Assembly (NCBI GenBank): GCA_021772595.1
Contig: JAJFLS010000692.1
Location: 1 to 10,895, forward strand
Source of the DNA: Opitutales bacterium
GTDB taxonomy: Bacteria > Verrucomicrobiota > Verrucomicrobiia > Opitutales > Opitutaceae
Reading direction: 5' to 3'
DNA length: 10,895 nucleotides
In this document: one piece after another, positions 5,305 through 10,895 of the stretch
Numbering within the stretch: position 1 is the first letter of the stretch
Layout: each line of letters opens with the position of its first letter
Position numbers and translations under genes: made by a program
Notes under the pieces: generated by a model
Seen by the model: the letters and a program-made list of their open reading frames with translations, nothing else
Databases searched by the model: none
What the model was told of the DNA's origin: nothing

Positions 5305-6705
5305 ATGCCGGTCAAGCCTGCGAGCGCGGAGAATCTCAATGCTCCGGTAGATCTCACGACTGCGGGACGCGCGCTGCCGCACAGTCTCGATTCGGAGAAA
5401 GGCTTGCTCGCGGCGTGCTTGATCGATCCGGCCGAGGTGATCTCGCGTTGCCTGGCTCAAAAGCTTCCCGATGAAGCGTTCTACAGTCTAGCTCACCAGG
5501 CGATTTACAAAGTCTGCGTCGAAGTGTTCGAGGAGAAGTCGATCCTCGACGCGAAGATTCTCGCCGAAGAGCTGAATACCCGAGGCCAGCTCACCGAAGT
5601 GGGCGGACCCATCTACATTGCCGAACTGGCGACGCAGATCGAGACCACCGCCCACGCGAACTATTTTTTGGATATCGTTCGCGAGAAATATCTGCTGCGC
5701 CGCCTCATCCATACCGCGACCAAGACGGTTCGAAGCTGCTTCGAGCCGCAGTTGGACGGAGGGCTGGAGAATTTCATCGACGATATCGAGAAGGAGATCT
5801 TCGCGATTAGCGACGACCGCGTGGCGGATACCTCGCAGCCGATCAAGAAGTCCGTCGACGACGCGGTTAAGCTCGTCCAGAAGCTGATCGCGGGACGCGG
5901 AGAGCTTGCGGGGATTTCGTCAGGCTTCGTCGATCTCGACAAAATGACTTTTGGGCTGCACCCGCAGGAGATGATCATCCTGGCGGCTCGCCCATCGATG
6001 GGGAAGACCAGTTTGGCGATGAACATCGCCGAAGCAGTCGCCTTGCCCAGCCGTCCCGGAGCCCCATCGGCAGGCGTCCTGATTTTCAGCCTCGAAATGA
6101 GCGCGGAGCAGCTGGCAATGCGTTTGCTAACCTGCCGCGCGAAAGTCAGTTCCCAGCGATTGCGGGAAGGCTTCGTCAACAAGGAGGAACAGCAGTCTCT
6201 GGCCCAAGCGGCGAAAGAGTTGAAAAACGCTCGGCTTTGGATCGACGATTCCGGACAAGTCACGATCAATCAGCTTCGCGCGAAGGCCCGTCGAATCTGG
6301 GCTCGCAACGACAACATGGGGCTGATCGTGATCGATTATCTTCAGCTTCTTGCGGGGACGGATCCGAAAATTCAACGCGAACAGCAGATTTCGGAGATTT
6401 CCCGAGGATTAAAAACCCTTGCCAAGGAACTCAAGGTTCCCGTGATGGTACTAAGTCAGCTGAATCGTGAATCCGAAAAAGAAAAACGACAACCGAAGCT
6501 CTCCGATCTCCGCGAATCGGGCGCAATTGAACAAGATGCAGACGTCGTCTTGCTTTTGGCTCGCCCCAAAGACGCCGGTGACGAACATTCCGTTGCAGCC
6601 GACTCCGCGGACCTAATTATCGCCAAGCAACGAAATGGTCCAGTTGGAGATATTAAACTAACCTTCCGAAAAGAATACACTCGCTTTGAAAACCACACGG
6701 AATAG
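5305..6705 (+). CDS. dnaB: Replicative DNA helicase DnaB
   Basis: DnaB is the hexameric 5'-3' helicase that unwinds DNA at the replication fork. The 466-aa protein has the usual two-domain form. The N-terminal domain (about 25-130) starts with PHSLDSEKGLLAACL. The RecA-like motor (about 200-466) holds Walker A ARPSMGKTS, with Lys234 and Thr235. Walker B is LIVIDYLQLLAG, with Asp344. Helicase motif H4 contains SQLNRESEKE, and SDLRESGAIEQDADVV and a C-terminal LTFRKEYTRFEN close the domain. No intein interrupts the P-loop or other motifs. An AAAGGG lies a few bases before the ATG, one of the few Shine-Dalgarno-like sites in this block. The 3' end is less GC-rich by eye and overlaps the bamA start by 20 nt. 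Confidence 0.96.
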   Translation: MPVKPASAENLNAPVDLTTAGRALPHSLDSEKGLLAACLIDPAEVISRCLAQKLPDEAFYSLAHQAIYKVCVEVFEEKSILDAKILAEELNTRGQLTEVGGPIYIAELATQIETTAHANYFLDIVREKYLLRRLIHTATKTVRSCFEPQLDGGLENFIDDIEKEIFAISDDRVADTSQPIKKSVDDAVKLVQKLIAGRGELAGISSGFVDLDKMTFGLHPQEMIILAARPSMGKTSLAMNIAEAVALPSRPGAPSAGVLIFSLEMSAEQLAMRLLTCRAKVSSQRLREGFVNKEEQQSLAQAAKELKNARLWIDDSGQVTINQLRAKARRIWARNDNMGLIVIDYLQLLAGTDPKIQREQQISEISRGLKTLAKELKVPVMVLSQLNRESEKEKRQPKLSDLRESGAIEQDADVVLLLARPKDAGDEHSVAADSADLIIAKQRNGPVGDIKLTFRKEYTRFENHTE

Positions 6706-9139
6706 CCCCGCTCGAAACTTTCTACTTCCACTCTTCGCGCTCGCGCTCCTGCCGTCCGCGATTGCTCAGCTGGCGGAGGAAACGGTCGAAGCTCCCGCTC
6801 CGCCGGTCATCCGGAAGCTGGTCGTCAACTTCACGGGTCTGTCCAATGTGAACGAGGAAGTCGCCCGGGCGAACATGTCTTTGCGCGAAGGAGAGGATTA
6901 CGACCAGATCGCGGTCGATCGCGACATTCGCACGCTTCATCGCACTCAGCTTTTCGAGCATATCGAAGTGCGGCTGCAGCCTGTCGGCGAGAACGAGGTC
7001 GACGTCCTTTTCGATATTCGGCCCAAGTTCCGAATCGCCGCCATCAATTTCGACGGCAACGAGAAGATTCGCGATCGTCGCCTCGAGACCGAGGTGGAGA
7101 TCCTAGTGAACCAGATCCTCAACGAGCGCCGCGTCAAGGGAGGCGTGCAGAAGCTCAAGGAGTTCTATCTCAAGCGCGGATTTTCGCAGGCTCGGATCGA
7201 TTACGAGATCGACCGGAACCCGGCGACGGGATTCGGAAACGTCATCTACAAAATTCGCGAAGGCCGCAAATACAAGATCAGCAAGGTCAAGTTCACGGGC
7301 AACGAGAACATTCGCGATGGCCGGCTGCGCCGCAAAATCAAGACCAAGAAAAAAGGGTTCTTCTCGCTTTTCACCGGATCCGGAAAATTCGACGCGGACC
7401 AGTGGGAGGACGACTTGGAGACCTTGCGCGACCTGTATCGTGAAGACGGGCATCTCGACATCGCGATGGATCCTTCCGAAGTGAAATTCTCCTATCCCTC
7501 GAAACGCCGCATGGTGATTGAAGTCGCGGTCGACGAAGGAAAAGAGTACGAGGTCGGGGCCATCGACTTCGAAGGAAACGACGTGTACAAGGCCGAAATA
7601 CTCCGCCTGATGCTGGGCGTGAGGACGGGCGACATCTATCGGCCCGAGCGCTTGGACGAGGATGTCGAGCGCCTCGAAGATTTCTACGGACAGTTCGGCT
7701 ATATGGAAACGCGCGTCCGGCTGAGCCAGGTGCCCAACGTGAGGACCGGAAATATCGACATCGTCTACCAGATTTACGAAAGCGAGAAATACCAGGTCGA
7801 ATCCGTCGAGATCGAGGGCAATTCGAAAACCAAGAGCACGGTCGTCGTTCGCGAGCTGGCTCTGGGACCAGGAAGTACCTTCGATAGCGTGCGCGTGAAC
7901 GCCTCGAAAATGCGTCTCGAAAACACGCGCTATTTCGAAGACGTGAGCGTGACGCCGCAGACGACCCAGATCCCGGGACGGCAGGACTTGAGAGTCACTT
8001 TCCGCGAAGGCCGCACGGGCAACTTCTCGTTTGGAGCGGGTTTCAGCTCCCTGGAGAAAGGCGTATTTTTCGTCGAGCTCACCCAATCGAACTTCGATAT
8101 TTTCAACTGGCGGGGCGCATTTCAGGGCGACGGCCAGAAATTCCGCCTTCGAGCCCAGCTCGGCTCGCGCTCGACCCAGATCGTACTCGCGTTCGAAGAG
8201 CCTTGGCTTTTCGAGAAGCGTCTGGCTCTGGGCTTCAACCTCTTCAACACCAGCAACAGCTTGTCGGATTTCTACGATGTTGAGCAGCAGGGTTTCGATG
8301 TTTACATTCGGAAGCGTTTGATTGAGCTGATCGAAGCGCGTCTGTCTTACTCGCTCGTCGAGTTCGGCTACACCGATATCGATCGAACCGCGTTTCAGGG
8401 CGAAGAGTTGGATTTCCTCCAAAACAGCAACGGCAACGTCTCGAGTCTTAATTTACTTTTGCTTCGCGACACGCGCGACCGGATCATCAACACCTTCAGT
8501 GGCACGCGATACGAGCTGGATTTGACGACCGCGGGTGGACCTTTGGGCGGCAATTTCGAGTACAATAAGATCGAGACCCGCAATCTGTTCTATTTGCCGC
8601 TCTCTCGCTGGCACACGCAGACGATTGAAGTGCTGTTACGCGCAGGCGTTGTCTATGAAACGGGTGGCAGCACTTTCGTACCGACCGAAGAGCGTTTCTT
8701 CCTCGGCGGGCCCAACACGCTTCGCGGATTCGAATTTCGCGATGTGTCGCCGAAATCCGGGGGACTTATCGTTGGCAACAATGTATTTCGGCAGCCGGTT
8801 GAGATTGGAGGCAAGACCTACGGCATGGTCGGAGCCGAGTACTCGATCGGATTCACCGAAGGGTTTCGTGGGGCGATTTTCTATGATGGCGGCTTCGTCA
8901 ACAAGGCGGCGGGCGACTTCAGCTTGGACCGGGTAGATGTCGTTTCCCCCGAAGGGGTTTTCCAAGGCTATCGTCAAAGCGGCTGGAACGACAACTTCGG
9001 ATTCGGCATCCGCATCTCCGTCATGGGCACTCCTCTTCGACTCGATTACGCCATTCCGATGACCACTTCAGGCGCTCCTGAATTCGGAGGAAATGACAAT
9101 GGCGCTCAATTCAACTTTACATTTGGTGGAAGATTATAG
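6686..9139 (+). CDS. bamA: Outer membrane protein assembly factor BamA
   Basis: BamA inserts beta-barrel proteins into the outer membrane as the core of the BAM complex. The 817-aa protein has a signal peptide (residues 1-27, core LLPLFALALLPSAIA, likely cleavage before Gln28). About five POTRA domains span roughly 42-440, seen as repeated KxxxVxFxGN-type starts such as YKISKVKFTGN and YQVESVEIEGN. A C-terminal barrel spans about 440-817. The barrel has the lid-loop motif GGPNTLRGF, with Arg680 matching the conserved VRGF arginine. The C-terminus ends FTFGGRL, so the last residue is Leu rather than the usual aromatic. The start is TTG at 6686: it is the only start codon in frame that includes the signal peptide, with a stop at 6659-6661 upstream. 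It lies inside dnaB (20-nt overlap), implying coupled expression. ompH follows after 29 nt. Confidence 0.94.
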   Translation: MKTTRNSPARNFLLPLFALALLPSAIAQLAEETVEAPAPPVIRKLVVNFTGLSNVNEEVARANMSLREGEDYDQIAVDRDIRTLHRTQLFEHIEVRLQPVGENEVDVLFDIRPKFRIAAINFDGNEKIRDRRLETEVEILVNQILNERRVKGGVQKLKEFYLKRGFSQARIDYEIDRNPATGFGNVIYKIREGRKYKISKVKFTGNENIRDGRLRRKIKTKKKGFFSLFTGSGKFDADQWEDDLETLRDLYREDGHLDIAMDPSEVKFSYPSKRRMVIEVAVDEGKEYEVGAIDFEGNDVYKAEILRLMLGVRTGDIYRPERLDEDVERLEDFYGQFGYMETRVRLSQVPNVRTGNIDIVYQIYESEKYQVESVEIEGNSKTKSTVVVRELALGPGSTFDSVRVNASKMRLENTRYFEDVSVTPQTTQIPGRQDLRVTFREGRTGNFSFGAGFSSLEKGVFFVELTQSNFDIFNWRGAFQGDGQKFRLRAQLGSRSTQIVLAFEEPWLFEKRLALGFNLFNTSNSLSDFYDVEQQGFDVYIRKRLIELIEARLSYSLVEFGYTDIDRTAFQGEELDFLQNSNGNVSSLNLLLLRDTRDRIINTFSGTRYELDLTTAGGPLGGNFEYNKIETRNLFYLPLSRWHTQTIEVLLRAGVVYETGGSTFVPTEERFFLGGPNTLRGFEFRDVSPKSGGLIVGNNVFRQPVEIGGKTYGMVGAEYSIGFTEGFRGAIFYDGGFVNKAAGDFSLDRVDVVSPEGVFQGYRQSGWNDNFGFGIRISVMGTPLRLDYAIPMTTSGAPEFGGNDNGAQFNFTFGGRL

Positions 9140-9168
9140 TTTGTAGTCCCCCAAAAACACGTATTCCT

Positions 9169-9777
9169 ATGAAATCTATCAAGTCTTTCACCTCCCTACT
9201 AACGATTCTCGCAGTCGCGAGCTTTGGCGCAACCTCCGCGAAAGCGGAACTCGTGATTCTCACGATCAGCGTAAACAAGGCTGCAGAACAATACTACAAG
9301 GTCCAAGAATTCCTTGGCCAGTTGCAGACCACTCAGGAGCAAGCTCAAGAGAAAGTCGCGGCCATCAATGAGGAAGGAAAGGTCCTCGAGCAAGCGTACA
9401 CGGAATTGGTTCAATCAGCGGAAAGCGACATTCTGACGGAAGAAGCTAAGAACGACGCCAAGGAGGACGCGCGGATTAAGTATCAGGAGATCGCTCAGAA
9501 GCAGAACGAGCTCCGCCAGTTCGTCGAGAACGTGCAGCGCCAGACAACGGCCCGCCAAAACACCCAGATGAGCCTCTTTACCAAAGAGATCATGGAAGTG
9601 GTCTCCGAAGTTTCCAAGGAGCGCGGAGCAACAATGGTCCTCGATCTTTCCGGAGCGTCTCAGAATGGCATGCCGACCGTCATCTCTTTCGATGATTCGA
9701 TCGACATCACCGAAGAAGTCGTAACGCGGATCAATGCAGCAAAGCCCGATGAAGCGGCTCCTGCCGCCGCCGAATAG
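9169..9777 (+). CDS. OmpH/Skp-family periplasmic chaperone
   Basis: Members of the OmpH/Skp family are periplasmic holdases that keep unfolded outer-membrane proteins soluble on their way to BamA. The 202-aa product has a signal peptide (MKSIKSF, hydrophobic core, then ATSAKA before Glu27). Strand-forming residues follow (LVILTISVNKAAEQY), then a long Gln/Glu/Lys-rich helical stretch from about 45 to 125 that should form the coiled-coil tentacle. A C-terminal part contains GATMVLDLSGAS, as in the family core. An Ala/Glu-rich tail makes it somewhat longer than E. coli Skp (161 aa). Sequence identity to any known Skp looks low, so the call rests on architecture plus position directly after bamA and before lpxD, the classical order. 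No Shine-Dalgarno is evident. An intrinsic terminator follows. Confidence 0.87.
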   Translation: MKSIKSFTSLLTILAVASFGATSAKAELVILTISVNKAAEQYYKVQEFLGQLQTTQEQAQEKVAAINEEGKVLEQAYTELVQSAESDILTEEAKNDAKEDARIKYQEIAQKQNELRQFVENVQRQTTARQNTQMSLFTKEIMEVVSEVSKERGATMVLDLSGASQNGMPTVISFDDSIDITEEVVTRINAAKPDEAAPAAAE

Positions 9778-9798
9778 CGCGAAAGAAGATTTTCTTGA

Positions 9799-9826
9799 AG
9801 CCCTGCCTTGATCGGCAGGGCTTTTT
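9799..9826 (+). terminator. Intrinsic terminator after ompH
   Basis: GCCCTGCC (9800-9807) and GGCAGGGC (9814-9821) form a perfect 8-bp stem, extended by an A-T pair, with a 6-nt loop TTGATC and a TTTTT run. It lies 22 nt after the ompH stop and marks the likely end of the pth-to-ompH transcript. lpxD then needs read-through or its own promoter; GTATAG at 9837-9842 is only a weak -10 candidate. Confidence 0.9.
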
Positions 9827-9893
9827 CATATCCAAGTATAGCTGCCAAATCGGATTTCCCCCTCTCTCCTAGAAAAGCGATCTCATTGCGAAT

Positions 9894-10895
9894 ATGCGAA
9901 TCGAGCTAACCATAGATGAAATCAGAAATCGGGCGTCTGTTGTTGACGAGAAGGGGCGCTGCGACGCGGATTCGATAACGGGAATCGCAACTCTGAAGGA
10001 AGCTCGGCAAGGGGACTTGTCGTTCTTGAGCATTGCGAAATACGCGGACGAATTGGCTGCGACCGAGGCTTCCGTCGTATTGGTCCCCGAGGATTGCGAG
10101 AGCGAGCCTCGCGCGAATCAGCTATTTTTCAAAGTGAAGCATCCGAGCCTTTCGCTCGCTCGGGCCTGCGAGTCGATCGCCCAATCGCTCTGGCCGCGAA
10201 AGCCGGGAGGCGTGCACACGTCCGCAGTCGTATCGGAGTCGGCGACGGTTCATGAAAGCGCTTACGTGGGGCCTTTTTGCGTGATCGGCGAGGACGTAGC
10301 GATCGGCGCGAATTCTCAAATCAACGCGGGTGTTGTCGTGGATGAGGCTTCGGTGATCGGCGAGAATTGCTGGATTTCTTCTAACGTGAGCCTAATGCGC
10401 GACACGAAAATCGGCGACCGCGTTCGGATCCATTCCGGTGTGGTCATCGGCTCGGACGGCTTTGGCTACGAATTTAACGGTTCCGTTCACGAGAAAGTAC
10501 CTCAGCTCGGCTGGGTCGAAATCGGCTCGGACGTGGAAATCGGGGCCAACACGGCGATCGACCGAGGACGATTGGGCGCAACTCTGATCGGCGAAGGCAC
10601 GAAATTGGATAATCACGTGCAGATCGGCCACAACGTGCAGATCGGCAAGCATTGCATTCTCTGCGCCCAAGTCGGTATCGCGGGCAGCACGATCATCGAG
10701 GATTTCGTGGTTTTCGGAGGACGAGCGGGCGCGTCGGGCCATTTGACGATCGGGCAAGGCTCGAAACTCGCCGGATGCTCAGCCGCGTTCAGCGACCTGC
10801 CTCCCGATAGCGTAAGCGGGGGTACGCCGGCGATTCCTCTAAACGCCTACCAGCGGATAACCGTCGTCCAGCGAAAGCTCCCCGACCTGTTCAAG
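9894..10895 (+). CDS. lpxD: UDP-3-O-(3-hydroxyacyl)glucosamine N-acyltransferase, 3' end outside window
   Basis: LpxD adds the N-linked 3-hydroxyacyl chain from acyl-ACP to UDP-3-O-acylglucosamine, the third step of lipid A synthesis. The 334 visible codons have no stop, so the C-terminus is cut by the window, probably by only a few residues given the usual length of about 340. Residues 1-105 form the uridine-binding domain (LTIDEIRNRA, then GDLSFLSIAKYADEL). A left-handed beta-helix of hexapeptide repeats follows (IGEDVAIGANSQI, IGSDVEIGANTAIDRG, IGHNVQIGKHCIL). His246 in QIGHN matches catalytic His239 of E. coli. SDGFGYEF and KVPQLG are family blocks. Its presence implies lipid A-bearing LPS. 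The ATG at 9894 has no Shine-Dalgarno (CATTGCGAAT). It follows bamA-ompH as in Proteobacteria, but behind a strong terminator. Confidence 0.95.
   Translation, partial: MRIELTIDEIRNRASVVDEKGRCDADSITGIATLKEARQGDLSFLSIAKYADELAATEASVVLVPEDCESEPRANQLFFKVKHPSLSLARACESIAQSLWPRKPGGVHTSAVVSESATVHESAYVGPFCVIGEDVAIGANSQINAGVVVDEASVIGENCWISSNVSLMRDTKIGDRVRIHSGVVIGSDGFGYEFNGSVHEKVPQLGWVEIGSDVEIGANTAIDRGRLGATLIGEGTKLDNHVQIGHNVQIGKHCILCAQVGIAGSTIIEDFVVFGGRAGASGHLTIGQGSKLAGCSAAFSDLPPDSVSGGTPAIPLNAYQRITVVQRKLPDLFK

Noticed and set aside
7103..8422. Long minus-strand open frame of 439 codons
   Set aside because: It lies wholly inside bamA in antisense, its product resembles no family I know, and GC-rich third positions in bamA readily keep this frame open.

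Overview
This window looks like the chromosome of a moderately GC-rich Gram-negative bacterium. The lipid A gene lpxD, the outer-membrane machinery (bamA, ompH), a Ctc-type L25, an FG-GAP surface lipoprotein, and intergenic palindromes of the CTCCGTGG type together suggest a Verrucomicrobiota member, probably class Opitutae. That placement is inference from gene content and repeat style; no phylogeny was run.

Layout. Positions 1-996 (minus strand) hold the 5' part of an FG-GAP/VCBS-repeat lipoprotein that runs off the left edge. Positions 997-1353 are non-coding and carry a 9-nt-periodic inverted repeat and a terminator-like hairpin. Positions 1354-1956 (plus) encode a small ankyrin-repeat protein. 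Positions 1957-2435 are non-coding and densely packed with mosaic palindromic repeats, several of which resemble the T arm of a tRNA. A minus-strand tRNA-Asn(GTT) with its own terminator follows (2436-2550). From 2724 to the right edge all genes are on the plus strand: rplY, terminator, pth, rpsF, ssb, rplI, dnaB, bamA, ompH, terminator, lpxD (truncated by the right edge).

How the genes fit together. pth to ompH is a compact block: pth/rpsF overlap by 14 nt, dnaB/bamA overlap by 20 nt, and the other gaps are 25-43 nt. It lies between two intrinsic terminators and could be one transcript. It joins translation genes (peptidyl-tRNA hydrolase, S6, L9), replication genes (SSB, DnaB helicase) and outer-membrane biogenesis genes (BamA, the OmpH/Skp chaperone). 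lpxD, for lipid A synthesis, follows after the terminator. rpsR (S18), often between ssb and rplI in bacteria, is not here.

I found no undescribed defence, mobile or biosynthetic system. The part most worth a second look is the intergenic repeat tract at 1973-2416. Three copies of a CAGGATC...GGyAGGATT scaffold carry different hairpins at the same place, and one copy looks like a tRNA T arm split by a 79-nt chain of small hairpins.
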